From: Phallus indusiatus | Taxonomy: Eukaryota; Basidiomycota; Agaricomycetes; Phallales; Phallaceae | NCBI GenBank assembly: GCA_027605045.1 | Contig: JAQFWX010000024.1 | Coordinates: forward strand, 589,708 to 653,707 | Direction: 5' to 3' | Length of the DNA: 64,000 bases | Part shown: positions 22,463 to 33,367 of the stretch, piece by piece | Numbering within the stretch: the stretch's first letter is position 1 | Layout: the number at the start of each line of letters is the position of its first letter | The notes under the pieces: model-generated | The model's database searches: none | The model's input: the letters and a program-made list of their open reading frames with translations, nothing else | What the model was told of the DNA's origin: nothing | Program-made: the position numbers and the translations under genes

Positions 22463-22837
22463 ATGTTGTTGAGCGTAGAACGTCGAGCCGAGTTACAAAG
22501 TAATGTAGAATAAGATGGGAGAGGAAAATAATACCATTATGAAGAAACCGAGACAATACAGTATTTATGAGGTGCCCATGCCCCGTAAGCAGTAGGTGTA
22601 ACTTTGATCGAATTATGTCAGCTCTCCGATGTCTAATTTCCTAATTAGGAAAAAAAAGAATGGACCTGATGATTTAGAGTCAAAGGCGACAGCGCAACTT
22701 CAGCCTTGATATCAGCAGCGCCTTTTCGATATATCTTAAAATAGTATTCGGATGATATGCCGGAAATCTCTGCTCCCGTATATTATATCCAAGCTTTCGT
22801 ACAGTGCAGTGTTATGGAGCTGGGCGCCTTTTTCTTT
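22463..22837. promoter_or_regulatory. Promoter region of the AYR1-like SDR / 3' flank of the cupin gene
   Basis: About 375 bp separate the SDR start from the cupin stop on the same strand. The region is AT-rich with an A-run near 22650-22660. No gene is seen. Confidence 0.45.
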
Positions 22838-23646
22838 TCACTTTGCATTGGTCGACGCAACGCCCACGAAAAACATTTTGCACCACTCCGTGGGAGATGG
22901 ATTTCGCCATCCATGATTCGTCTCCCTTTGAACAACCATATCTCTTGTAGACATGTGGCATATAAGTATAAATTCAATTTCAGCTGTCGAGATACCAACA
23001 CTCACCCCGGTTTGAGCAGTCTCACGTCCCCGTTCTCCATTATAAGCTCCATATTGCCTTCAACAACAATTCCAAAGTCCAACGACTGAGTTTTGTGTTG
23101 CGGAACGGATGCCAGTGGCTTGGTCCAGACTATGTTTCCTACCTGAAATTTACGAGGAGGAAGACGACAATGAATGAATCGCGGATCGTACAAATGAAGT
23201 GAAATAAGCGTAATTGACTAACAACGCCTGTTTTCGGTATTTCCTCTAAACTGGTTATGATTTCCATAGGATCTGAAGCTTTTACATCACTGCAGTCGGC
23301 AGGCACGGGTGTGTGCCAAACAGTTTGAAATCTGCGTGTGCATGTAGTATGAGTCACCAAATTTACCACTGATCAAAGAAGCGAAACGCACCTGTAAATG
23401 TCGTCTGGGAACCGACTGTAATATTTGGTGTGTATATAAGATAAGCAGACTACACTGTACATACTGAATATAACCTCCCCGGTCGTCTATTTGCACCTCA
23501 GACTTCCCGGTATCAATATTGACACCCGTGACAATCCTTCTGCTAAGTTCAGGCAAAGGAGGAATAGTACCCGCAGCTGCTGATCCCGAATCTGTCCCGG
23601 CGAAATGGGAGTTTACCATTGCATTTGATGTAGATGTGTCTGACAT
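22838..23646 (-). CDS. Cupin domain protein
   Basis: Five exons join in phase from the ATG at 23646 (MSDTSTSNAMVNSHFAG...) through RIVTGVNIDTGKSEVQIDD, RFPDDIYRFQTVWHTPVPAD, GNIVWTKPLASVPQHKTQSLDFGIVVEG and LLKPGDMVVQRETNHGWRN, to the TGA at 22838-22840. The two-part pattern (DFGIVVEG...L..GD.VVQR.T.H.WRN) is the cupin_2 barrel of a common fungal family that resembles bacterial polyketide- and sugar-modifying cupins. Catalytic activity is not predictable. Length is about 180 residues. It may belong to a functional group with the two SDRs and the hydantoinase, but only position supports that. Confidence 0.78.
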
Positions 23647-24439
23647 TGCGATTATTGTCGGTGGTCTTGGTCGTTCTTTTTTTTTTCAGGGTTCCCTGGT
23701 CTGTCACACCCGTCACATTCACACGTCAACAACCGTGTGAGTATTATATCAACTATCCGATTATTTTTTACCTAAATAGGCAATATAGTCCAAACAGCCT
23801 TGACCATCGGACCTCTCAGTCAGAATCCAGCTGAATCTACTAGTATAGACTCATCACCGCGGTAGCATATTAGTTTCCATTCGCCTCTTCCTCCAATTTT
23901 GAAGAGACTTGTATAGTATTTGCTTGGAGGTCATGCTTATATTTCGTACGCTATAGTTCAATAAGTTGTTGTTTGCGCTCATAAATTATCTTCATGCTTG
24001 TTTGTCAGCGGCTCTGTAATCAAGTGCCTTTTTATTTTTTTTATGGAGATATAATGACTGTGATGTTTAGACGGATCATTTTTTTTTCAGCAAGGCTACC
24101 GATTTATCGGAACTGAAGGGACTCTACCCTTGTTGCTTGTAGCTCCAGCTCTCGAATAAAAGACCGGAGACCGGAAAAAGATGTCCCTTGAAAAAATGTT
24201 GAAGAATGGCCAAATATACGTTTTTCATGTTTCTCCTGAGTCTAGACATAAGAGAAAAGATCTGTCGATTGACCTAAATTTGAGGAGAAATTGTGAGTGC
24301 GCAAGTATTTATACTTGCTCCTCACGTAAAAACTCTAATAGTTGTTCATATATTTTATTCGTCATCTTACGAGCTTATGAACTCCCCGTACCGCCGAACC
24401 TCGCTCCACAATAAGACTGACACCGACCTGGGCTCGTCG
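23647..24439. other. Intergenic region
   Basis: This stretch holds the promoter of the cupin gene and then low-complexity AT-rich sequence with several T-runs (around 23675, 24030 and 24080). No coding pattern could be supported. Confidence 0.5.
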
Positions 24440-25600
24440 GCCTCGCCCTGAAATGCTTGTTCTGTATTACAATGCGCATTTTCAAAACGAGAACGTTTCT
24501 CAATTGTCCACAATATCCTCAATTAAACTCATGGATTTATACCCTCACTGTCAGTTCTTATTGGAGAACAGGCTTGAACTACAACACCTTCAGCTTCCGA
24601 ATCTCTATTACGCAAGGCACTACTAGCTTCCGCCCACTCGTCTCCTTCGACTTTAATTGCAAATCCTTACAATTCCCACCCGAGAAACTACGTCCAAAAC
24701 CATTGTGTTGGGCGGTAATGTTATTCCTCCCAGTAATATGAGAATATTGAGATTTACATTTGCGAATAGCAATGTATCTGTATCCAGTGCTTCGGTTCCA
24801 CATTGAACCATTTCGAGGACGAATATGCGTAATCGTACAAGCTTTAATAGGGAAAACGGTGCCTGGATTCTGGCAATATTATCACTATAGCCAGACATCA
24901 CCAATTTAAACCGAGACAAAGCCGGTAGGAACCGGATGATACGTGCGCCTCAGGAGCGAACAGGAAAGGAAAGGGAATCAGCGGATGCGTGCTCAGAGGG
25001 AGAAATAGGAGGGAAACATAGTTATTGTATTTGTAAGATAAGAGAAGATTTTTATATACATTATTTGTGGGATTTCTGGGAATATGAAATGGTGCTAGAA
25101 TGTAATCTAAAGATAATCGAAAAGGCTGAAAGTTTAATTGCGAACGGGTGAAAGGTACAAAATAATCAATTTTGGCAAAAGGTTGACGAACCGGCGCATA
25201 TACCGAGCGCTGACAAATCTCTGCGTAGCCTGTTTGCGCAAGCAACACGGAGATATTTTGTAAACTGCTGCATATATAGTAAAGACTTGACTTCCCCGCT
25301 GTTTCTAGTGAAATTTTCCTAAGGCAGGGAAAATCCATTTTGTTGCTGATTACTGATGGCCCGGTAGTTACTATACCTTCACGGTCGCAATCCAAAAATC
25401 GGAGAACAAACTCTTCCAGGTGAGGATATGCGGACAATAAAACGAGAAGCTGGGAGATTAAAAAAGCAGGGAGATTGGTGGTTTCTTGAATGGAAAGGTG
25501 CGTTAATTTTTTGTGTGACGTTTCGAGCCGTAATGGATCCATTTCGCGAATGTATACAGTAGTTCTCAAAGACAGGATACGGCGTCCACCAAATTTGTAA
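24440..25600 (-). pseudogene. Decayed F-box/LRR family copy
   Basis: The readable part THLSIQETTNLPAFLISQL, followed by LLSAYPHLEEFVLRFLD and FPCLRKISLETAGK, parallels LSRLFAFLSTCPLLKKLDLDF...LPFLSELSLF of the intact F-box gene at 30994-32727. Further along the minus strand come LLKLVRLRIFVLEMVQ and a DEWAEASSALRNRDSEAEGVVVQ-like end, which matches the EWTEFTSDLRNIGVVVQ tail of that gene. The F-box itself is missing, the pieces lie in different frames, and a dispersed repeat (25090-25250) interrupts the middle. It is most likely a truncated pseudogene. Confidence 0.6.
25090..25250. repeat. Dispersed repeat shared with 8560-8780
   Basis: The same landmarks occur in the same order as in the copy upstream of DUF6533 copy C (CATATACC, ACAAATCTCTGC, TAGCCTGTT). 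Here it splits the decayed F-box copy, consistent with an insertion. This copy lacks the 43-bp palindrome. Confidence 0.4.
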
Positions 25601-26103
25601 ATGAGGGCGGATTCCCCCCCCCTTTTGACAGCCTGAAGATATGGTCTTCGTCACAAGTCAAATCAATACCCAGACATCGCAATTAAAAGTGGTAACGAAA
25701 AGGCGCGTTGTATGGTATCATGAAAGTAAAGATAATCCCAAGCAGGGAAGAGAGAAGGGCCGCCAGGCGAGTTTTTTTTACCGTACCACAGTGGCAGATC
25801 TCCCTGAATCAGGCACGGAATTGGCGATGTAGCCAATAGTCATTTGCTTGACAGTAGAGTTCCAAAAATCTCATTGGTCTTTCAAGCTTTGCTGTCATTG
25901 CGTTGCGCGCGTCCAATAGAAATCACTGTCCTGACACGCAGTTCAGCCCAGGTCCTGATATGCACCAGGTAAAAAAGAGGCGGTAGTCGACAACCAGCGT
26001 CTTGAATTTAAATAAACTTCGGGGCACTTGTGGCACGGAACCTCCCTAATATCTCTCTCTCAACACACCATTTCATATCGCACGCAGTTACCACACACAC
26101 ACT
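25601..26103. promoter_or_regulatory. Upstream region of the DUF6535 gene
   Basis: No gene is visible. A TTTAAATA sequence near 26008-26015, about 90 nt before the ATG at 26104, could serve as the TATA element. CA-rich sequence (about 26060-26102) immediately precedes the start, as is common for fungal 5' UTRs. Confidence 0.4.
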
Positions 26104-29100
26104 ATGTCCGAAACACTCAGTTTGAAAGAACAAATAGCACCCAACGAAGATGACAATAGTTCTGGAACGGCCCAGGTGTGGTCTGATGACCAAAGTGCCA
26201 AACGTCCCAAGTTTCCGTCCATAAACGTGGCTCCGACTCCTTTGAACGAAGAAGGCGATCAACCTGCTCCCGGGCCAACGACGGGCCAACAGTCCGATGA
26301 AAGAATAGAGGATTTAGTGAGCCTTTTCCGTGATTTCCTTGGTAAGTCTCTGTTTTATGAAACAGTATGTGAAAATTGCTCATTAAAATACGTTTTAGAG
26401 GCTGCGCCCAACAAAGCAGTTTCCGGTTCTTCTCATCCTATAGCGCAGCAAAATAAAGCCGGCCCGCGTAAAAGGTTTTTCGGATTAGCCAAAGGTTTTT
26501 CTCATGAATCTGGATGTAAGCATGTTAATAGAAATTGCATTTGATTACTGTGATCTAACGTGATGCATGTTAGCGAATAATAGATATGATTACGAGCAAA
26601 AGTATCCACGAGATCGATTTGGAGAGGAGGTTTCCGACAATTCTCGCGTTTGGTTGACATACCTCGATGAAGCCGAAACGTTTGATCGTGAGAGGGCAGA
26701 GGGATGGAAAGAGACAGTGGATGTCCTTCTGGTTTTTGTAAGCAGAAATTTTATTCCTAATCATAGCATCCAAGCTTATTTTATGTAACATATATCAGGC
26801 TGGTCTCTTTTCTGGCGTTATAACAACATTCATCTCTCAGGCCTCACAAAATCTGCAGCAAAATAATACCCAAGTTTCTGCGTCCCTGTTGTTCACAATA
26901 GCCCAAATCCTACTAGCACAATCTAATGGAATCCCGACAAATATCACTTTGAACTCAACCATGAATCCTAGTTCGCCCTTCACACCAAACACGAATGCAG
27001 TTTTGGTGAACGGTCTATGGTTCACCAGTCTGGCAATCACATTATCCGCGGCACTGTTTGCTGTTCTCGCCAAGCAATGGCTATATTATTACTTATCCTC
27101 CATCTCTGGAACGGCGAACGAAAAAGTTCGAGCCAGGCAGTTGCGATTCAATGGCTTTGAATCGTGGAAGGTTGCAGCCATCGTAGACCTCCTCCCGATC
27201 CTCCTTCATCTTGCTGTCGGCATGTTCCTCACTGGCATCATAATATTACTGTTTCCATTGGAAGTTCATGTTGCCTGGACGATTGTCGTTATTGCGGGAA
27301 TTACTTTTACTTTATATTTCGTTTCGGTGTCGCTACCTATTTGGTACCCGGAGTGTCCATATACAACCTCGTTGACGATTTACATCGGGATCCTCTTCTT
27401 TATTCTACAACAAACTTCCAAAAAGATCACCGGAATCATAAATAAACGATCTCAAGCTATGTGGAGAAAAATAAATTTTAAAACTCGGCGTACCGTTGTG
27501 CGTCTCTTTCGCTATGGCCAAAGCTTCGTCGGACATGGATTCATGTTCATTTCGAAATCAGCTGGTGCAGTGCCCCGTGGTTTTCAAAGACTCCGATCCG
27601 CTATATTTTCTGAAGAGCTCCCGGAATTCACAAAGTGGAGAGAAGAGAATATTAAAAAAGCTGTCAAGAACGCCACGTTCCTTGACTACGAGGCGGTCAA
27701 GTGGCTTTATGTGACTTCCCAAAACCGAAGTGTTCATCGAATTATTGCACGGTGCGCAGCTGTGCATCCAATTATCAAGAACCACTTTGATCGGTTCGCT
27801 TTCGAGGATCTTCCACGTACTTTGGAGATCAGTGAAATAAATGTAGTGGATATACGTTATGGATTGTGTTGGGATAGTGATCTCAGTCAACCTTGGGAAA
27901 GGGATCACTGGGAACTATTCCGGTCTATTCCCGTCGATGTGGTAGAAAGTCAGCTAGAGGAAGGAGAGTGCCAAACTTATCTCCTCTTTGCAAAAAAATG
28001 GATGTCTGGTTATGAACAGAAGCGCCAAACTCTCCTCGACGCCATCAACGGCAATTTTAATCTTCCATTGATAATATGGAGTTCCCTTTTAAACGAGTCA
28101 ACAGATGCCACGGTGGCTGTGCATATCCTTGCCGATGGAAACCTGAGTCTATTTACTCGGGAATTCGATCACACCCGTGAACTTATCCGTAACGCGGGGT
28201 TAGTACGCTTTGACAGTAAAGAATTGGCATGGTGGAAGTTCGAATACCTGTTTCGTTACTTTGAACTTGGTACACCCGACCTTTCATCGGAAGCCAAAAC
28301 ATATGAAACATGTTATCTCCTCGTTATCACCATCTATCGTAACCTCACCTCCGATGATCCAGTCATCACCGACAAAGGACTGAGACAGCAGTCCTTGACA
28401 AGAGTGCTTACCACCTTTCACCAAGGGCATCTTGTGTTCACTGGTTACCTTCGCACATTAGAAGACGCCCTCCGTTTCTTCAGAGAGATTTTCTCCGTGG
28501 ACTCGTTCTGGTGCAAGTCTATGACAGATGACGCCAGAAAATGGGCAGCTATTAATCTGAGTTACATGAATCTTTCGATCAGTCATCTGGAGAAGAGCTT
28601 GCCTTTTACGGACAGCCACGATCTCTCTCTCATATATCAATGTTATTCGCGACACCTCGGGTTAAAACTCTCTCATCTCGCACCTCCCTGTTCGTGCTAC
28701 TGCTCGTACCACAGAACCGCCATCATCTATCCACGATCCTCTCGAATGATCCTGATCCAATACACCACTTCTCGAAATGTCTCCACAACCTGGCGAATTA
28801 TTCCATTGATGGGGATTCAGACAAGTCCCTATATCCAGTCTTAATGGACCTCCTCAAATCCGTGGGCCTGAAGGATAATACCCTGTATGCCATTCTTTAC
28901 GACCCCTCTGTGCTTTTACAACTATGGAAACTCCTCGTGTATTGCCGATGGGAAACAAAAATGTATTTTCTGCTCGTGAAATCGAAGATTGACAGGGAGA
29001 AGTTGGACAAGCTATTTGCCGCTATGAATGAACTAGTGCGATCATTGGACGACTTGGACGACATTAAAAACTTACTGAATGAATATTATAATTATTATAA

Positions 29101-29482
29101 TTATCTGAGGAATAAAGAAGTCGGAGATGTTCGTTCTGCATTAGCGGCATCCGCACGCGAGTTTGGACAACTTATAGGTCAACCCGACGCCACTGCCGAT
29201 CAATCTGCGTCCGAAAATGCATTGTCAAACAATGACCACAACAACGAAGAGCGTGCTCAGGTGCCTGGTCCGGATAAGGTACTTTGTTTTCAGAATTCGT
29301 CATCCTTGAGAGTCCCCTTACTAAGGACAATTTCATAGCGTACGCCCTTTAACTCCATAGGCAATTGGATGAAAAAGACGTTCGAGTCCATTTGGTTAAG
29401 ATTACCGGACGGTAAAACTAGTGATCAGTCGACTGCTAGTCCGATCCCGCTTAGTGAAATAGATCTTAATCCGACAGCATAG
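26104..29482 (+). CDS. DUF6535 domain membrane protein with an apparent frameshift
   Basis: The ATG at 26104 begins a hydrophilic N-terminus. After three short introns the DUF6535 core appears: WLTYLDEAETFDRERAEGW and VDVLLVF|AGLFSGVITTFISQ (first helix). Next come an N-glycosylation-rich loop, VNGLWFTSLAITLSAALFAVLAKQWL (second helix), and two more helices with LLHLAVGMFLTGIIILLF and VVIAGITFTLYFVSVSLPIW. This layout defines DUF6535, an agaricomycete-expanded family of unknown function. A long C-terminal region of alpha-helical character follows. Near 28580-28660 the reading switches by a non-multiple of three to a second open frame, which continues to 29280. A GTACTT...CATAG intron then joins PDK to RTPFNSIGNWMKKTF, with the TAG at 29480-29482. 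The switch is either a real disruption or an unrecognised intron. Confidence 0.75.
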
Positions 29483-30993
29483 TAAAATAATTCTGTATAA
29501 CCAACGATTTAAATATACAATAACCGAACTCGAGAAATGTGATTCAAGTGGTAAACATTACTTCCATTCAACCCATTTCAATGCAGTAATGAAGGCACTA
29601 GTAGCCGTGTGCGGAAGTTGTTGCGAGGCGAATTCATTCTCGTCAGACGCAGGGAGATAAATACACGAGTACGACATTTGAAAAAGAGCAGTGTGAGACG
29701 AAGACCAATAGCGTTTGAAGATTTCCCAGGGAACGGAATAAAGCAATTTGAGTTAGAACGTGAGATTAGAAGATCATAAATGGATGAAATGACTGACATG
29801 CTTTTATTAAACAAGGGACTGGTAGGCTGACGATGGGAGACGTGTCCTTGGTTGTTTAAAGAAAGACACGGTCGTCAGTAACTTGATAACACAACTGATC
29901 TTAATTTTAACTCCCTCAAGATCTCCATTGGTTTTCGCTCGCGTGCGGGATACTAATGGCTGTCTTCGCGGAAACAACAGCTATGCAACAGAAGGTCTTC
30001 ATTGCAGACAAGCGTTGAAAGTGAGACCAACTCTATTTGCCCAGGTGAGAACAGGAAAAGAACCAATTTTCGTAGGACAGATGTTATTCGTGTCTGCCTA
30101 TTTGGGCAATTGGATGATGCATCTTTCAAAAAAAAAGGAGACCTACCAAACTTTAGATAATTTTTGGATGCCGATTGGGCTAATTGTGGCATTTTGCTCG
30201 GCTTTAGTTCAGAGAGAGAACAGGTCGGCTGTAATGATAGGAAGAAAAACTGGTTGCTCCATCATTGCCACGTGTCACATGTCACATGTCACACCTGAAT
30301 TTCATGTCACGATGAACTAAACTGAGAGATAAAACATGTTGTCCTCGGTGATGGATCTAGGATTAGATCAAATCTCCAATCTTTCGTATCCCATTTGCAT
30401 GTTAACATGAGAGGTGCGTTTCTAGATCAATCAACGAAGAATCGTTCCCCAAATTCACAAAGTCACAAACTCCCACAACGCCGGCCATTCCAGAGCGGAT
30501 CCCAGAGTTTCTCCAATGTCAACAAACGTACAATATGCTCAAATGTGCCGACCTTTTCCGGAATCATTCTGTTTTATTTGAAGCTCGCTGAATGAATCAG
30601 AACTTGAATGATGACCAGCGTTAACGTTGTTTGATTCAGAATGATACGAGTGAGAATTGAACGTGCGTTTGAATTTCTATCAGGAGAATATGCGTGTCTA
30701 GAAACCCTATTTTGTTCTCTCAAGCTCAGGGGAATGTGATATGTCGCTGCTCTGTTCCATCAATAGAAAACCATTGAAAGGATGATGGCGGCATCGGGCT
30801 CAGAGTCGTCTTAGGAGAGGCTAAATCTGTTCAAAAGTCACCTTTCAAACCATCAAGTTCCTTTAATACTTTACAAAAATCATACAACTTGTAACATTAT
30901 CAAACTTATAGCCTCTGATTTCCTGAATGACAATATAAATAAAGCTTGGACGTTTTGAAAAAAGAAAAAAAAAACGCTCCTCTATTTATATCT
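29483..30993. other. Intergenic region with an F-box fragment
   Basis: No intact gene is visible. The open frame at 29883-30320 has no family signature and lacks promoter or splice support. CATGTCA-type short tandem repeats occur at about 30268-30290. The right half holds the F-box remnant described separately. Confidence 0.5.
30440..30830 (-). pseudogene. 5' fragment of an F-box gene
   Basis: On the minus strand SALEWPALW, the end of the F-box motif, is followed by stop codons. The plus-strand sequence CCGGCCATTCCAGAGCGGAT near 30481 matches CTGGCCATTCCAGAGCACAT in the intact gene at about 32498. The upstream flank also matches, with GTCGCTGCTCTGTTCCATC at about 30742 against GTCGCTGCTTTGTTCCATC at about 32812. 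Only the head and promoter of the gene are left. Confidence 0.6.
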
Positions 30994-32727
30994 TCATTCG
31001 CTCATGTACTGCGAATCCAAAGAAATAGAAAATTCAGCCCTTTCGCCGCTGACCTGCTCTGCGTGCCATACTGGACATAGATCTCGAAGTTGAACCACAA
31101 CGCCTATGTTACGCAAATCACTAGTAAACTCCGTCCACCCTTTAGTCGTCCCATCCAACCGATGAGCTGGGCTGAAACACACTTCCAGAACCTTGATCTT
31201 GAATTTTGCAATAAGTCGAAGAAGCATATTATATGATGTACTAGTCCGTAATAGTTTCAAAGTTCTAAGATTTGGCACGCTATTCGAGTCGGGGGATGAT
31301 AATATAATCGACTCTAGTATTTCCGAAACCCCGCGACTTGAATCGACCAATTCCAAGGTATGAAGGTATGGAAATGCAGTGCGGATGTCTTTAAGCTGAG
31401 TAAAGATCATCCACGCATCAGATTTTAACTTGAGGTATTCTATCCCAGGCATGGCGCATGCCAGATTGACAATGGGAGAATAATTTATTGAAAGTCTCGC
31501 GGCGTCCGAGTCGTACTCCTTGGCTGAGATATACAATGCAGGCCATCGTGAAACTTGAGCGTCCAGTGCACTGCGCAGACGATGAAAGTCAGGTTTCGGT
31601 TTGGGGATATCGTCCGCGCAAATCGTGCATTTGAAATTGGAAAGGGTTATACGTAAATAGCGGTGATTTGAGAGCTGGGACAGGATTCTAGAAGGAATTG
31701 TTTCGAACACGGAAGCGGGTGGGAATGAGAGTGACCCAATCTGGTTTGTGTTTTTATGAGGACGAATGTGGGACATTTTAATTCTGTATCGGGATAAAGA
31801 TTCGAGGGGCTGAAGATGTCGTAAGAACTGCTGCATATAGCAGCCGCTCAACTCTCTCCACGCGAACAATGAAAGCTCAGAAAGAAAAGGAAGGGCAAGT
31901 TTGTTGATGATCACCGACGAGGTCGCATTGATATCTTTAGTTTCCCACCCGTCTTCATCAGAAAAATCGAGATCCAATTTTTTCAAGAGAGGACAGGTGG
32001 ACAAGAATGCGAAAAGTCGGGATAAAGTAGGGACGGTCAAGGGTCTCCGAAATGAGAACTGTGTCAAGTTTCCGTGGGGAAGATCGGGCCATGGTAAATC
32101 CAGTCCGCTGATAATTAGTTCCCGAAGATGAGATGTGTCCGTCAAATTCGTCACCATAGGCATGTCTTGCGTCCTAACTGAATTGGTGAATTCTGGGTGC
32201 AACACGATGTCCAATCGTTGTAATTGAAGTGGTGGTGATTGAGGCCGTTTTAGACAATTATGAAGTTTGGTAAGGTCATCCCATGTGGCATGGAACGTTA
32301 AAGAAGTAAGACGCGGTGAGATATTGGACGAATTGTTGAAGAAGAATATTTCTGAAAATGAAGAATCAAAACTACTAGTATTATATCTCCGATGACGCAT
32401 GTTCCACACCAGCGCAAGAGGTGCGCTTCCGGATCGCTCCATGCAGAGACGAAGAAACGAAGGATGACTACTGAAATCGAGGAATCCCCACAACGCTGGC
32501 CATTCCAGAGCACATTTCCTCCAGTAGCGGCACACGTGGGAGATCTTCAAAATAGCTATCTCGGGAAAATATGAGTTGAATATGGTTAACGAGAAGATGT
32601 TGTAGAGTAAATCCAACACTTTGTTTATCGGAAGGTCTGAGTTACGATTATGATTGTGAGCTCGGACTCGAGTGTTGATTGATCTTGAGAGATCTGAATC
32701 CGTAACCGTATCTGACCTAATATACAT
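30994..32727 (-). CDS. F-box/LRR protein
   Basis: A single open frame of 577 codons with no intron. Near residues 30-85 is an F-box-like motif: LPINKVLDLLYNIFSL, then AILKISHVCRYWRKCALEWPALWGFLDF. Irregular leucine-rich repeats follow (HLRELIISGLDLPWPDL, LSTCPLLKKLDLDFSDED, LPFLSELSLFAWREL, FPYLHTLELVDSS, VPNLRTLKLLRTS). Such proteins serve as substrate receptors of SCF ubiquitin ligases, and the family is strongly expanded in Agaricomycetes. The target is unknown. Two degraded relatives sit to its left. The start at 32727 is the first ATG; a shorter start is possible because the F-box begins around residue 30. Confidence 0.8.
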   Translation of the reverse strand: MYIRSDTVTDSDLSRSINTRVRAHNHNRNSDLPINKVLDLLYNIFSLTIFNSYFPEIAILKISHVCRYWRKCALEWPALWGFLDFSSHPSFLRLCMERSGSAPLALVWNMRHRRYNTSSFDSSFSEIFFFNNSSNISPRLTSLTFHATWDDLTKLHNCLKRPQSPPLQLQRLDIVLHPEFTNSVRTQDMPMVTNLTDTSHLRELIISGLDLPWPDLPHGNLTQFSFRRPLTVPTLSRLFAFLSTCPLLKKLDLDFSDEDGWETKDINATSSVIINKLALPFLSELSLFAWRELSGCYMQQFLRHLQPLESLSRYRIKMSHIRPHKNTNQIGSLSFPPASVFETIPSRILSQLSNHRYLRITLSNFKCTICADDIPKPKPDFHRLRSALDAQVSRWPALYISAKEYDSDAARLSINYSPIVNLACAMPGIEYLKLKSDAWMIFTQLKDIRTAFPYLHTLELVDSSRGVSEILESIILSSPDSNSVPNLRTLKLLRTSTSYNMLLRLIAKFKIKVLEVCFSPAHRLDGTTKGWTEFTSDLRNIGVVVQLRDLCPVWHAEQVSGERAEFSISLDSQYMSE

Positions 32728-33367
32728 ACATATATCAACTGCGCGTGTTTAGAATAGTAATGAACACTCGCCCTGATTTACTTTCAGATTCAGGGGAATT
32801 CGACTTGAGCTTGTCGCTGCTTTGTTCCATCGATTGCGAACTCAAAGAGCCTCAGGCTGAGAATGGCATCTCAGACGCTAGTGTGTAATGCGCGGCATGT
32901 GTGGTTGGCCAGTCGGCAATTGTTTTATCAATTTCAGGAGTTGACGATGATTTTCTCCTTTTGAACTTGCTTCAAACATTATATTTGCAATAAGTTCTAT
33001 AAATCAACTCACCAAACTTATTCTCGTCTCATCCTCCAGCCATTTATCTTCATCGCCACTGGCAAATGGACTGCGCAAATTGGATTGTTGTCCCAGGAAC
33101 GTGACCGAATAGGATTGTGTGACGTTCATCGTGAAGTGGCGCTTGGCGCTTAAGGGACAGGGAATGTGGTACGACTTTTATTAATTGTTGGTTGCTGCAC
33201 ATGTTCTATTGTTTCTTTTGTTAGTACGCACCAACGACACAAAGACTCCTCTTATCGAACCACTAATAGTTCATCAAAATATTATATTCGCGGGGCTCCA
33301 ACTCCTATTTATTTATTATATCTTTACACTCTTATAGAACCTTAAACACCTCCTTCTCCTCTCCGTA
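32728..33367. promoter_or_regulatory. Divergent promoter region, F-box gene / GH5 gene
   Basis: This separates two divergent genes. Its left part (about 32780-32880) is duplicated at about 30700-30830 next to the F-box fragment. An AT-rich block around 33280-33330 precedes the GH5 start. No gene is seen. Confidence 0.5.

Noticed and set aside
29883..30320. 145-codon plus-strand frame
   Set aside because: No family resemblance; it overlaps short repeats and has no supporting context.
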